DNA of 64,000 nucleotides from positions 5,890,001 to 5,954,000 of the forward strand of contig OZ245730.1 of assembly GCA_965227145.1 (NCBI GenBank), in the 5' to 3' direction. Positions 55,216 through 64,000 of this stretch are shown here, piece by piece. Position 1 is the stretch's first letter. Each line of letters starts with the position of its first letter. The position numbers were made by a program, and so were the translations under genes. This DNA is from JACKAQ01 sp965227145 (GTDB taxonomy: Bacteria; Calditrichota; Calditrichia; RBG-13-44-9; J075). The notes beneath the pieces are model-generated. The model was not told the origin of the DNA. It saw only the letters and a program-made list of their open reading frames with translations, and searched no databases.

Positions 55216-56709
55216 ATGATGAAATATTTCCGGAATTCCATTCTGTTAATTTGTTTGGGTGTCGCGACGGCGATCAATTTTTGGAGCTGCGAAACGGCGG
55301 AGCAGCCGGGAAAAATGGATCAGCCCGTCATCGCAACGGTTGGTGCGGACGAAATCACTCTCGAAGATTTCCGGCGATTTTACGAATACGATCCCAATTT
55401 TGGGGTGGATTCCAGCGGTATTGGCGCGTTGCGCAATCAGTTGGAAAAGCAGGTCGATTACCTGTTAGCCTACCAAAAAGCCCAACAAACGGGATTGACG
55501 GACAGCAGCTATTTCGCAAAAGCGCGTGAATGGGAGTTGCAGCAGGCGATGCTGCGGCAATTGTATCGCGAAATGGTGCAAAGCGATGTGGCAATTTCCG
55601 ATGCAGATTTGCAGCAGGCTTTCCGCGAATACAACACCGAAGTGCGGGTGCGCCACCTGTTTTCGCCCGATTACCGGCAAATTATGGCATGGCAGGATTC
55701 GTTGCAAAATGGCGTGCCGTTTGCGCGATTGGCGAAACAGGCGTTTCGCGACAGCACGCTTTCGGCAAATGGCGGCGATCTCGGCTGGCAAAAATCCGGC
55801 GATCTGGAGGAAGAATTTGCCGCAGTGGCGATGCAGTTGCCGCCAAACACCGTCAGCAATCCGGTGAAAACGCGTTTCGGGTTTCACCTCATCGAAGTGC
55901 TGGATCGCCGCGAACCGCAAATTTTAACAGAATCCGTTTTCGAAAGCCAGCGCCCGAGCCTGGAAAAACGGCTGCGCCGCAAACGGGAGCAGGTGGCTGC
56001 CAATCAATTTATCAGCGAATTTATCGGCGAAAAAAATCCGCAGCCGGTGGAGCAGGGTTTCCGGCAATTGTGGAATGCGCTCACAAAAAACGCATCCGGG
56101 GAGCAGCCGCGCATGCAATTCCGCAACACACCCGACGATCAGCAATTGGCGACGGTCAAAGTGCAGCTTGCCAAAAATTTGGGTGATCCGCTGGTGCAAT
56201 ACACGGGCGGCGCGATCTCCATCGGCGAATATTTGGCGTCGCTGTCGCAAATGCCGTTGGGCGATCGCCCAAAATTCCAGTCACCGCGCCAGTTTTCCGA
56301 CCATTTGGGCATATGGGTGCGCAACCGGTTTTTGCTGGAAAAAGCCCGGAAATCCGGGCTGGAAAACCATCCGCACGTGACGCGGGAAATGCACGATTTC
56401 GCGACGGAATTTGCATTTCTGCTGTATTTGCGCGATGAAATTCCGGGCATCAACATTCCCGATTCTGTTTCCGCATATTTCGAAAACGGGCGAAAAGCGG
56501 CAGATATTCCCGCCGGAAATCCGGATGTTCGCAACCACCACACGCTGCAAAGCTGGGCGTGGAGCGAGGCAAATCGCCGGTTGCACAGTAAATTGCGCAC
56601 AGAAAACGCCCCGGAAATCCGCATCGATGAAGCATTGTTGCAGCAGGAAAATGAGTTGATCGACTGGGAAAACCGCATCCGCATGTTCATGATTCGCAAA
56701 CCTTCCTGA
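55216..56709 (+). CDS. Parvulin-type peptidyl-prolyl isomerase lipoprotein (SurA/PrsA-like)
   Basis: 497 aa from ATG 55216 (GAGAG just upstream). Lipoprotein signal ending NFWSC. 'VIATVGADEITLEDFRRFYE' is the SurA-N start. The parvulin domain is visible near residues 140-235: VRVRHLFSPDYRQIMAWQDS, FARLAKQAFRDSTLSANGGD, LGWQ and VKTRFGFHLIEVLDRREPQ. A second, less conserved half follows. Such proteins help outer-membrane or secreted proteins fold in the periplasm, which suits a genome rich in exported proteins. Confidence 0.9.
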   Translation: MMKYFRNSILLICLGVATAINFWSCETAEQPGKMDQPVIATVGADEITLEDFRRFYEYDPNFGVDSSGIGALRNQLEKQVDYLLAYQKAQQTGLTDSSYFAKAREWELQQAMLRQLYREMVQSDVAISDADLQQAFREYNTEVRVRHLFSPDYRQIMAWQDSLQNGVPFARLAKQAFRDSTLSANGGDLGWQKSGDLEEEFAAVAMQLPPNTVSNPVKTRFGFHLIEVLDRREPQILTESVFESQRPSLEKRLRRKREQVAANQFISEFIGEKNPQPVEQGFRQLWNALTKNASGEQPRMQFRNTPDDQQLATVKVQLAKNLGDPLVQYTGGAISIGEYLASLSQMPLGDRPKFQSPRQFSDHLGIWVRNRFLLEKARKSGLENHPHVTREMHDFATEFAFLLYLRDEIPGINIPDSVSAYFENGRKAADIPAGNPDVRNHHTLQSWAWSEANRRLHSKLRTENAPEIRIDEALLQQENELIDWENRIRMFMIRKPS

Positions 56710-56756
56710 TTCCCGATTAACCGTCGTTAAAAAACGGCAAAATATACACTTAAGGC

Positions 56757-56770
56757 GTTAATCGTTTAAC
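56757..56770. promoter_or_regulatory. Second LacI-type operator-like palindrome (upstream)
   Basis: GTTAATCGTTTAAC differs by one base from the palindrome at 56971-56984 and lies 214 bp upstream of it. That distance suits repression by DNA looping (inference). Confidence 0.5.
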
Positions 56771-56930
56771 CTAACTTGCAAAATGTTGCAATCTGCCATT
56801 GCCGGAAAGCGGTAATGGCGATTTGCAAAACCAGCTGTTTTGATACAAAAATGGTGTTTATTTTGCAGCAATTGCCAGCCTTTTGATAATCGCCTAAATT
56901 CAGGTCAAAAAAAATTCCCCAAATTAAGCC

Positions 56931-56959
56931 TTGACATTTCTTGCCCGGTGTCGTTATAT
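56931..56959 (+). promoter_or_regulatory. Promoter of the lacI-type gene
   Basis: TTGACA (56931-56936), 17 nt, TTATAT (56954-56959). The predicted start near 56966 is immediately upstream of the operator palindrome. Confidence 0.75.
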
Positions 56960-56970
56960 TCATTCAACAA

Positions 56971-56984
56971 GTTAAACGTTTAAC
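56971..56984. promoter_or_regulatory. LacI-type operator palindrome
   Basis: GTTAAACGTTTAAC, a perfect 14-bp palindrome with the central CG usual for LacI-family operators. It lies between the -10 box and the start codon, so binding would block transcription of the repressor gene. Confidence 0.75.
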
Positions 56985-56997
56985 TAATGGCGGTTCG

Positions 56998-58011
56998 ATG
57001 AGCACGACAATCAGAGATGTTGCCAAAAAAGCGAACGTATCTACCGCAACCGTTTCACTGGTGATCAATAATCACAAACGCATATCACCGGCGACGCGGG
57101 CAAAAGTGCTCAGCGCCATCAAAACGCTGGATTATCATCCCAGCCGGTCCGCTCGCGGGCTGGTATCCAATCGCACCGGAAATATCGGCTTTATCCTCCG
57201 CGAAGATCACTTTTCGAAAAGCGAGCCGTTTTACACAAAGGTGTTTCTCGGTACCGAATTTGAGGCACGCGAACACGAGTTTTACGTTTTACTGACCACT
57301 GTTTCCCCGGAATTTCACAAAGGCGAGGTATTGCCCCGTTTTGTTTTGGAACGCAATGTTGATGGCATTATCATCGCCGGAAAAGTGCCGCAAGAGCTGA
57401 CCGGGCGATTGAGCGAATATAAATTGCCGCTGGTGTTTGCAGATTATTATCCGCCCGAAGGCAAGTATTCGATGGTGCTGATCGACAATATCGCCGGCGG
57501 AACAGATGCGACAACCCACCTCATCCAACGCAATCACCGCAATATTGCTTTTATTGGCGGCGATATCGAACACCCCAGTATTCTGGAACGGCTTCAGGGT
57601 TACAAAATTGCTTTGGAAAAAGCGAACATTCCGGTTCGGAATGAATGGATAATCACCGACGCTGTTTCGACCAATACGGAAAGCGGCTATCTATCTGCGA
57701 AACACCTGTTTGGCAGTAACCCGGAAGTTACCGCTGTGTTTTGCTGTAACGACGCAATGGGGATTGGCGTGATTAAGTATTTGAAAGAAAAGGGTTTACG
57801 TGTTCCGCAGGATATATCTGTTATCGGTTTTGATGATGTGGAAATGTCCGCATTTATCGATCCGCCACTGACAACCATGCGAGTGCCCAAAGAAGAAGTG
57901 GGTGTGCATGCCATGCGCCTCATCCGGCAAGTTATTCAAACCGATGCCAAACCGCATAAAATTTTAGTACCCGTTAAACTGATTGAGCGAGAATCAACGC
58001 GACAGTTATAA
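56998..58011 (+). CDS. LacI-family transcriptional repressor
   Basis: 337 aa from ATG 56998. Helix-turn-helix TIRDVAKKANVSTATVSLVI, hinge helix about residues 45-60 (SRSARGLVSNRTGNIGFIL) and periplasmic-binding-protein-like effector domain (VFCCNDAMGIGVIKYLKEKG, ISVIGFDDVEMSAFIDPPLT). The effector is probably a sugar. It heads a run of genes on the same strand (secreted binding protein, TonB receptor, partial secreted protein) that it probably controls together with itself through the GTTAAACGTTTAAC site. Confidence 0.95.
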   Translation: MSTTIRDVAKKANVSTATVSLVINNHKRISPATRAKVLSAIKTLDYHPSRSARGLVSNRTGNIGFILREDHFSKSEPFYTKVFLGTEFEAREHEFYVLLTTVSPEFHKGEVLPRFVLERNVDGIIIAGKVPQELTGRLSEYKLPLVFADYYPPEGKYSMVLIDNIAGGTDATTHLIQRNHRNIAFIGGDIEHPSILERLQGYKIALEKANIPVRNEWIITDAVSTNTESGYLSAKHLFGSNPEVTAVFCCNDAMGIGVIKYLKEKGLRVPQDISVIGFDDVEMSAFIDPPLTTMRVPKEEVGVHAMRLIRQVIQTDAKPHKILVPVKLIERESTRQL

Positions 58012-58038
58012 TTTGATTTTTATTCGTCTCAAATAATT

Positions 58039-58084
58039 GGTGGAAGGTTCCACCGCATCCATTTTTTTAAACCATAAATTATGG
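58039..58084. promoter_or_regulatory. Two palindromes ahead of the secreted-protein gene
   Basis: GGTGGAA-GG-TTCCACC (58039-58054), followed after a short gap by T7, may end the lacI transcript. CCATAA-A-TTATGG (58072-58084) touches the Shine-Dalgarno sequence GGAGGT and could bind a regulator or limit translation. Confidence 0.4.
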
Positions 58085-58094
58085 AGGTCTTATT

Positions 58095-60614
58095 ATGTCA
58101 CATAAGATACTCATCTGTATGATGACACTGCTGTTTTCGGCAGGTTTATTGGCTCAGGATAATTTGTTGCCAAATGGCAATCTTGAGTCACGCACCCCGA
58201 ACTTCTGGAGCGAATGGAACGCCCAATCCGGCGCGACGCTAACCTGGGCATCGGACGAAGCGGGTCCGAATCCGGGAAACACTGCGCTGCAAAGTTTGTA
58301 TTCGTTCAAGGTTGAAAAAACCGCAGCCACCACCGATTGGGTGGGCTGGCAAACGGAAAACAACGCGGATTTGTATTGGAATAACGCCGCAGGTAACGTG
58401 TTGTATAATTTCACATTCTGGGCAAAAACAGCTGGCGTGAACACAGCGCCTGCCAATCAGGATGGCGAAATAGGCGTGTGGTATAAATTCTATTCCGGCG
58501 GCAGCCTGGTTGGTGAAAGCTTTGTTCCTGTTGATCAAAGCGTTGCCGACAAAGACTGGGCGCAATACACCGGCGCATTGCTGGTAACCGCCGAGCCGGA
58601 TGAAGTTTACGCATACGCCGCGATGGGCAAAGACGCCACCGGAACCGTTTGGTTCGATAATGTGGATATGACCACCGATCCGTGGTCGATGAGCCTGTTC
58701 AACGCAGACGCCGAAACACCGGAAACCTGGATGTATTGGTTTGATGCCGGAAAATTGGGCTTCGCGAATGTGGTGGAAGTTGCCGGTGCCCCCAGCGGCA
58801 ACTACGCCGTTCTGCTGGAAGAACAGGACAACGAAGATGACGAAATGGTATTTTACAGCGAGCCGGTTCCCGCAGTTGCGGAAAAATGGTACGCATTTGG
58901 CGTTTGGATGAAAACCGAAGGCATGAACACCGACCCTCAATATTATGCTTCGAGCGCACTGCCCGATCGCGATAACTATCGCGCAGGTGTTACATTTTTC
59001 TTCCATCGCGGACCGGAACTTGGCAAATCGTGGGATCTCACCGGCGGCGATCAATATTTTTATGTCGATCAGCGCAACAGCGATTCCGACTGGGCATATT
59101 ACGTTGTATGCGCCAAAGCACCGGAAGATGCCGAAGGCGTTAGCGTTCGCGCACGTTTCACTTCCTTCCCGGTTGGCAAAGTGTATTATGATGATTTCGG
59201 GATTTTCGAACTCGACGAAGCGCCAAATATTGTAGATAACGGCGATCTGGAAACCCGCACCCCGAACTTCTGGAGCGAATGGAATGCCCAATCCGGCGCG
59301 ACACTAACCTGGGCATCGGACGAAGCGGGTCCGAATCCGGGAAACACTGCGCTGCAAAGTTTGTATTCGTTCAAGGTTGAAAAAACCGCAGCCACCACCG
59401 ATTGGGTGGGCTGGCAAACGGAAAACAACGCGGATTTGTATTGGAATAACGCCGCAGGTAACGTGTTGTATAATTTCACATTCTGGGCAAAAACAGCTGG
59501 CGTGAACACAACGCCTGCCAATCAGGATGGCGAAATAGGCGTGTGGTATAAATTCTATTCCGGCGGCAGCCTGGTTGGCGAAAGCTTTGTTCCTGTTGAT
59601 CAAAGCGTTGCCGACAAAGACTGGGCGCAATACACCGGCGCATTGCTGGTAACCGCCGAGCCGGATGAAGTTTACGCATACGCCGCGATGGGCAAAGACG
59701 CCACCGGAACCGTTTGGTTCGATAATGTGGATATGACCACCGATCCGTGGTCGATGAGCCTGTTCAACGCGGACGCCGAAACACCGGAATCGTGGATGTA
59801 CTGGTTCGATGCCGGAAAACTGGGTTTCGCCAATGTGGTTGAGACTGCCGGCGCACCGAGCGGCACGCACGCCGTTCTGCTGGAAGAACAGGACAACGAA
59901 GATGACGAAATGGTGTTCTACAGCGAACCGTTTGCGGCAGCCGGCAATGAATGGTACAAGTTCAGTTTTATGGTGAAATCCGAAGGCGTGAACACCGATT
60001 CGCTGTTCATTCCCACAAGTGTTATACCCGATCGCGATAACGATCGCGCAGGTATCACCATTCTGTTCCATCGCGGACCGGATCTCGAAAAATCATGGGA
60101 TCTCACCGGCGGCGATCAGTTTGTGTATATCGACCAACGAACAGATTCCCTGGGCTGGGTAATGGTAAACGCCATTGCCAAAGCGCCGGAAGATGCCGAA
60201 GGCATCAGCGTTCGCGCTCGCTTCACATCCTTCCCGGTCGGAAAAGTGTGGTACGACGATTTCTCCATTCAGCATATCAACAAAGTGATTACCGCAATTG
60301 AGCCGGAACCGACACCGGTTACCTCACTGCTTCCCACCAATTTCAAACTGATGCAAAACTATCCCAACCCGTTCAACCCGGAAACGATTATCGAATATCT
60401 CGTGCCGGAAAACGGATCGGTTGAGTTGAGCATTTACAACATGTTGGGTCAAAAAGTGCGTACGCTGGTCAGCGGTGTTCGCCAGGCCGGCACCTATCAG
60501 GTGCACTGGGATGGCACGGACAACAATGGCAATCGCGTGAGCAGCGGTGTATATCTGTATTCGCTGCGCGGCACCAACGCACTGATTACCAAGAAAATGG
60601 TTTTGATGAAATAA
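58095..60614 (+). CDS. Secreted protein with two tandem carbohydrate-binding-like modules and a type IX sorting domain
   Basis: 839 aa; GGAGGT 6 nt before ATG 58095, signal peptide 1-20 (ending LLAQ). Two modules of 355 aa (about 24-375 and 379-735) each hold two jelly-roll-like halves, as in CBM4/9-type proteins (NLESRTPNFWSEWNAQSG; GKVYYDDFGIF). The first halves of the two copies are almost identical in DNA, while the second halves have diverged. The C-terminus (from about 755) is a type IX sorting domain (YPNPFNPETIIEYLVP to KKMVLMK). Following a LacI gene and preceding a TonB receptor, it is probably a surface glycan-binding protein; no catalytic residues were recognised. Confidence 0.88.
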   Translation: MSHKILICMMTLLFSAGLLAQDNLLPNGNLESRTPNFWSEWNAQSGATLTWASDEAGPNPGNTALQSLYSFKVEKTAATTDWVGWQTENNADLYWNNAAGNVLYNFTFWAKTAGVNTAPANQDGEIGVWYKFYSGGSLVGESFVPVDQSVADKDWAQYTGALLVTAEPDEVYAYAAMGKDATGTVWFDNVDMTTDPWSMSLFNADAETPETWMYWFDAGKLGFANVVEVAGAPSGNYAVLLEEQDNEDDEMVFYSEPVPAVAEKWYAFGVWMKTEGMNTDPQYYASSALPDRDNYRAGVTFFFHRGPELGKSWDLTGGDQYFYVDQRNSDSDWAYYVVCAKAPEDAEGVSVRARFTSFPVGKVYYDDFGIFELDEAPNIVDNGDLETRTPNFWSEWNAQSGATLTWASDEAGPNPGNTALQSLYSFKVEKTAATTDWVGWQTENNADLYWNNAAGNVLYNFTFWAKTAGVNTTPANQDGEIGVWYKFYSGGSLVGESFVPVDQSVADKDWAQYTGALLVTAEPDEVYAYAAMGKDATGTVWFDNVDMTTDPWSMSLFNADAETPESWMYWFDAGKLGFANVVETAGAPSGTHAVLLEEQDNEDDEMVFYSEPFAAAGNEWYKFSFMVKSEGVNTDSLFIPTSVIPDRDNDRAGITILFHRGPDLEKSWDLTGGDQFVYIDQRTDSLGWVMVNAIAKAPEDAEGISVRARFTSFPVGKVWYDDFSIQHINKVITAIEPEPTPVTSLLPTNFKLMQNYPNPFNPETIIEYLVPENGSVELSIYNMLGQKVRTLVSGVRQAGTYQVHWDGTDNNGNRVSSGVYLYSLRGTNALITKKMVLMK
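58191..59773 (+). repeat. Intragenic direct repeat, 1065-bp period
   Basis: 58191-58708 and 59256-59773 differ at only about four positions by eye. Beyond them the two copies of the module continue but are clearly diverged. Confidence 0.85.
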
Positions 60615-60636
60615 GTGGCTGATTTTTCAGCAGTTG

Positions 60637-60764
60637 CAGGGGCGATTTTTCGTCGCCCCTGTGATGTTTTCGAATCGTGTTTGCCGCCAAAAACAGGTTT
60701 TGAGATTCCTGGGGAAAAGATCTATCATTCCGGGCTCGTCCCAAAATCCCCGTGCATCAAAACC
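60637..60764 (+). promoter_or_regulatory. Structured leader before the TonB receptor gene
   Basis: CAGGGGCGA (60637-60645) pairs with TCGCCCCTG (60653-60661). Further on, GGTTTTGA (60696-60703) and TCAAAACC (60757-60764) enclose GGGGA/TCCCC arms. There is no long T-run. It may be an attenuator or a processing/stability element that sets different levels for the two neighbouring genes. Confidence 0.4.
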
Positions 60765-60822
60765 GGCAAATAATAATGTAATCAAATAATTTTTTTTCAT
60801 GCGTAGCCTGGAGATATCGAGC

Positions 60823-63507
60823 ATGAAGCTACGTCCGTTTGCACTCCTGTTTGTGATGATGGCGGTAGGTTGCGGCGCCCTTTTTGCCGGCACGACCGGT
60901 AAAATTATCGGTCAGGTGAAAGATGCCAACTCCGGCGAGCCGTTGCCTGCTGTCAACATCATTATTGAAAATACGTTTCTCGGCGCATCGACCGATCTGG
61001 ATGGCGCGTTCATGATTCTGAATGTGCCGCCGGGCGTTTACGAGGTCCGGGCAAATTACATCGGTTACCGCGATGTGGTCGTCACCGGCGTGTCCGTCAG
61101 CGTGGACAAAACCACCACCGTAAATTTCGAGCTGAGCGAATCCGTTGTGGAATCCGAAGCGGTGGAAGTGGTGGCGGAAAAACCGCTGATCAAAAAAGAT
61201 CTCACCTCAACCGAATCGATCATCAGTAGCCAGGAAATCGAAAATCTGCCGGTTGCCAGCTTTAGCGATGTGGTCAATTTGCAGGCCGGCGTTGTGGAAG
61301 GGCACTTCCGCGGCGGTCGCACCGGCGAGGTGGTTTATCTGGTTAATGGTGTGTCGGTGAATGATGCCTACTCCGGTTCGTTTGCCATCGAGGTGGAAAA
61401 TAACGCTATTCAGGAATTGAGCGTGATCAGCGGAACGTTCAACGCGGAATATGGGCAGGCGATGTCCGGTATCGTTAACATCGTTACCAAAGAGGGCAGC
61501 GACAAACTGGAAGGCAACCTGAGCGCTTACACGGGCGATTACCTGAGCACAAACGACGATATTTTCTGGAATGTGGACGCCTTCAACCCGGTTTACAACA
61601 TTCAGGGTGATCTGAGCGGGCGCGTTCCCGGCATTCGCAAATTGAAATTTTTCGCCAGCGGGCGATATCTGAAATCCGATGGCTATCTGTTTGGCCGCGA
61701 TGTGTTTTCACCGACGGATGCATCCAATTTTAACAGCGATGCAAGCAACGATTGGGTGATTTCCGCGAAGGGCGAAACCTACGCTTTCAGCGAAGAAACC
61801 GCCGCGAACCTGATCGAATCCGCCGATTTTTTGCCGATGAACAGCGAAGAACGCTACACCGGTAACCTCAAGTTAATATTCCAACTTAGCTCCCGCGATA
61901 AATTGATTCTCGACGGCATTTACCAAAACCGCAACTGGCGGGAATACGATCACCGCTTTAAGCTTAATCCCGAAGGCGATTACCGCCGCGATCAGGAATC
62001 ATACACCGGAATGTTTTTGTGGAATCGTGTGTTCAGCAGCCGCACGTTTATGGATGTGCGCGCCTCGCTGTTCAAAACCGATTATTTCCAGCGCGTATAT
62101 GATGAATATCTTGGCGATCAGTATGCGTCAACCGTTCGGCTGCAGGATGCCGGGGCGAACGCGTTCCTCACCGGCGGGCAGCAGATGTGGCATTTCGAGC
62201 GCTCCACCAAAACGATGCTGTTCAAACCGGACATCATCAGCCAGGTCAACAAATTCCATCAGTTGAAGCTTGGCGCGGAATTCAAACAGCACGAACTGCA
62301 GATGAGCGAGTTCGAGGTGTTGCCGGATGTGCCGTCGCGCATCGCGCCGCTGACCTCGTTCAATCACAACCAATACACCCGCAAGCCGGTGGAATTTGCC
62401 GTATATTTGCAGGATAAAATGGAGCTGAACGATCTGGTGATCAACGCCGGATTGCGTTACGATTATTTCGATCCGGACGGCGATATTCCCACGGATTTCC
62501 GGCAGCCGTCGGAAACCGAATATCGCGCGGCGGGCACCAGTTCGCAGATCAGCCCGCGTATCGGGATTGCCCATTCGATCTCCGCGAGCGGAAAAATCCA
62601 CATTTCCTACGGACATTTTTTCCAGATTCCCAATTTTTTCTATCTGTATGTGAACCCGGAATTCGACATTTTCCCGCTGCAAAGCACGCCGTCTCCGCCG
62701 CCGCAATCGCTGTTGAATACGGTTGGCAACGCAGAATTAAAGCCACAAAAAACAGTGATTTACGAAATCGGTTTGCAGCAGCAGATGGGCACAGATTTCG
62801 GCGTATCGCTCACTGCGTTCAATAAAGATATCCGTAACCTGCTGGGCGTGGAAGTTCTCCAAACCATTCAGGGACAAAAATACGGGCGATACATAAACCG
62901 CGATTACGGATTTGTTCGCGGCATCACACTGGAAGTGACGAAGCGGCACAACGCCGGCGTCAGCGCGACCATCGATTACACCTATCAGGTGGCGCGCGGC
63001 AACGCTTCCGATCCGAACACTGCGTTTCTGGATGCCCAAACCGATCCGCCCAACGAAACCGAAAAAGAATTTGTGCCGCTCGATTGGGATCGCACCCATC
63101 AGATCAACGCGACGCTGACCATGGGCGATTTGGGCAATTACGCGCTGAGCATCATCGGGCGATACGGCAGCGGATTGCCGTACACACCCACATTCCAGAA
63201 TGTGCAAACAGCTATCGAAAACAGCGCCCGCCGCCCGTCCGTATTCAATGTGGATGCCTATATTTACAAAAATCTGAAGTTCGGCGGCTATGGCGCGCAG
63301 TTGTTTTTGCGGGTGTTCAACCTGTTCGATCGCAAAAATGAGCGGGATGTTTACAGCGATACCGGTCGCGCCGGATACACATTGGCACCGCTCTACACCG
63401 GCGGATTGCGCCCGCGCGGCGTGAACACACTTGACGAATATTTTGTCCGTCCGGATTTTTACGCCCCGCCGCGCCAGATTCAGGTGGGGATGGAATTTAA
63501 GTTTTGA
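60823..63507 (+). CDS. TonB-dependent outer-membrane receptor
   Basis: 894 aa from ATG 60823 (GGAG 9 nt upstream). Signal peptide to about residue 23 (ALFAG). Residues about 25-105 form a CarboxypepD-regulatory-like domain (GKIIGQVKDANSGEPLPAVN, DLDGAFMILNVPPGVYEVRA). A plug domain follows (about 115-225, with ISGTFNAEYGQAMSGIVNIV), then a beta-barrel ending in the aromatic FKF. It imports a ligand, probably an oligosaccharide, using TonB energy; the ligand is inferred from the LacI context. No SusD partner is seen within the window. Confidence 0.93.
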   Translation: MKLRPFALLFVMMAVGCGALFAGTTGKIIGQVKDANSGEPLPAVNIIIENTFLGASTDLDGAFMILNVPPGVYEVRANYIGYRDVVVTGVSVSVDKTTTVNFELSESVVESEAVEVVAEKPLIKKDLTSTESIISSQEIENLPVASFSDVVNLQAGVVEGHFRGGRTGEVVYLVNGVSVNDAYSGSFAIEVENNAIQELSVISGTFNAEYGQAMSGIVNIVTKEGSDKLEGNLSAYTGDYLSTNDDIFWNVDAFNPVYNIQGDLSGRVPGIRKLKFFASGRYLKSDGYLFGRDVFSPTDASNFNSDASNDWVISAKGETYAFSEETAANLIESADFLPMNSEERYTGNLKLIFQLSSRDKLILDGIYQNRNWREYDHRFKLNPEGDYRRDQESYTGMFLWNRVFSSRTFMDVRASLFKTDYFQRVYDEYLGDQYASTVRLQDAGANAFLTGGQQMWHFERSTKTMLFKPDIISQVNKFHQLKLGAEFKQHELQMSEFEVLPDVPSRIAPLTSFNHNQYTRKPVEFAVYLQDKMELNDLVINAGLRYDYFDPDGDIPTDFRQPSETEYRAAGTSSQISPRIGIAHSISASGKIHISYGHFFQIPNFFYLYVNPEFDIFPLQSTPSPPPQSLLNTVGNAELKPQKTVIYEIGLQQQMGTDFGVSLTAFNKDIRNLLGVEVLQTIQGQKYGRYINRDYGFVRGITLEVTKRHNAGVSATIDYTYQVARGNASDPNTAFLDAQTDPPNETEKEFVPLDWDRTHQINATLTMGDLGNYALSIIGRYGSGLPYTPTFQNVQTAIENSARRPSVFNVDAYIYKNLKFGGYGAQLFLRVFNLFDRKNERDVYSDTGRAGYTLAPLYTGGLRPRGVNTLDEYFVRPDFYAPPRQIQVGMEFKF

Positions 63508-63530
63508 GAATCGTTTTTATGTTTGAAAGG

Positions 63531-63557
63531 TCATTCCGTGACAAACCCGGAATGACA
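63531..63557. repeat. Short palindrome GTCATTCC/GGAATGAC
   Basis: Perfect 8-bp arms around 11 nt, in the spacer behind the TonB receptor. It shares GGAATGACA with the hairpin at 55166-55187. Confidence 0.4.
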
Positions 63558-63618
63558 GAAGAAGCGTAAACGCTGAAATTTTGAATCTAATATTTACCAA
63601 CACTTTTCCGAGTGACCT

Positions 63619-64000
63619 ATGAAATACAGACAGATCATCGGGTTTGCTGCGATGGCGATACTGCTGCTGAGCGGATCGGCATTCAGCCAGCGCGAACCGG
63701 ACCCCAACACCGGCGATGCCAAATTTCGCCGCACCGGAACGATGGACGGAAACCTGGTGCGCTCCATTTACATCAACTGGGGCGAACTGGCACACTGGCC
63801 AGATTCGCCGTCCGGCGAATGGCCGAAAGGCACGGGGCATCAATACGTGGATGGCGTTGGGTTGGTTGTGCAGGGGCGAACCACCGACAACAGCGGCAAC
63901 GTGATTTATCCCATGGAAACCCAATACCGCGAATTTGTGGACCGTGGTCCCAACGACGAGTTGTGGGGATGGGCGCCGCTGCCCGGCTATTTCAACGCGC
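63619..64000 (+). CDS. Secreted protein of unknown function, 3' end outside the window
   Basis: 127 codons are visible from ATG 63619. Signal peptide 1-24 (ILLLSGSAFSQ). The mature part opens DPNTGDAKFRRTGTMDGNLV and continues RSIYINWGELAHWPDSPSGE and YREFVDRGPNDELWGWAPLP. I recall this 'GTMDGN.VR..Y.NWG' opening from large secreted proteins that follow TonB receptors in Calditrichota and related phyla, but no function is known to me. It is the fourth gene of the LacI locus, 111 bp after the receptor. Confidence 0.8.
   Translation, partial: MKYRQIIGFAAMAILLLSGSAFSQREPDPNTGDAKFRRTGTMDGNLVRSIYINWGELAHWPDSPSGEWPKGTGHQYVDGVGLVVQGRTTDNSGNVIYPMETQYREFVDRGPNDELWGWAPLPGYFNA

Noticed and set aside
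58239..60071. Two long antisense ORFs (350 and 255 aa) opposite the secreted-protein gene
   Set aside because: They are shadows of the duplicated modules: the same antisense sequence appears twice because the sense gene is duplicated. No ribosome site and no sensible protein features.
1..64000. CRISPR arrays and known riboswitches
   Set aside because: No regularly spaced short direct repeats were seen. The repeats present are tandem protein modules or isolated palindromes, and no recognisable riboswitch core was found.

Overview
The window looks like a bacterial chromosome from the Fibrobacterota-Chlorobiota-Bacteroidota side of the tree, most likely a Calditrichota/KSB1-type organism. This is an inference from gene style. 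Five large secreted proteins end in the 'YPNPFNP...SSGIYLYR...KMILL+' C-terminal sorting domain of type IX secretion. There are hybrid two-component systems with beta-propeller sensors, and a TonB-dependent receptor with a carboxypeptidase-regulatory-like domain. No 16S rRNA gene is present to settle the placement.

Region 1 (1-27.9 kb) opens with an intact tRNA-Val(UAC) and its terminator, and closes with a second copy of a tRNA 3' half followed by an almost identical terminator. Between them lie a secreted WD40-caspase protein on the minus strand, a frameshifted hybrid two-component sensor, two giant secreted multidomain proteins, a decayed IS1-family transposase, a second intact hybrid sensor, and a secreted beta-helix protein. 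No integrase was seen, so an island is only suspected.

Region 2 (28.1-32.4 kb) is a molybdenum hydroxylase operon: 2Fe-2S subunit, Tat-exported molybdopterin subunit, XdhC-type maturation factor, and MobA-like nucleotidyltransferase. Region 3 (32.6-39.3 kb) has a YtrA-type GntR repressor with a membrane protein, a sigma/anti-sigma pair in which the anti-sigma factor is fused to a periplasmic propeller, an M23 lipoprotein, an APH-fold kinase and a small, perhaps truncated secreted protein. Region 4 (39.5-46.6 kb) carries an ECF sigma factor next to a Ser/Thr kinase-TPR receptor. Converging on it is the most unusual gene of the window: a secreted protein with the calcium-binding and pore-forming domains of anthrax protective antigen, a LamG domain and a type IX tail.

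Region 5 (46.7-56.7 kb) is housekeeping: a TIGR04282 glycosyltransferase, recX, recA, a ThpR RNA phosphodiesterase, a DUF1028 protein, a UvrD-like helicase, a methyltransferase and a parvulin lipoprotein. A non-coding interval here has a promoter-like sequence and a strong orphan terminator and may encode a small RNA. Region 6 (56.9 kb to the end) looks like a LacI-controlled uptake locus: the repressor with two operator-like palindromes, a secreted protein with an internal duplication, a TonB-dependent receptor and a partial secreted protein cut by the window edge.
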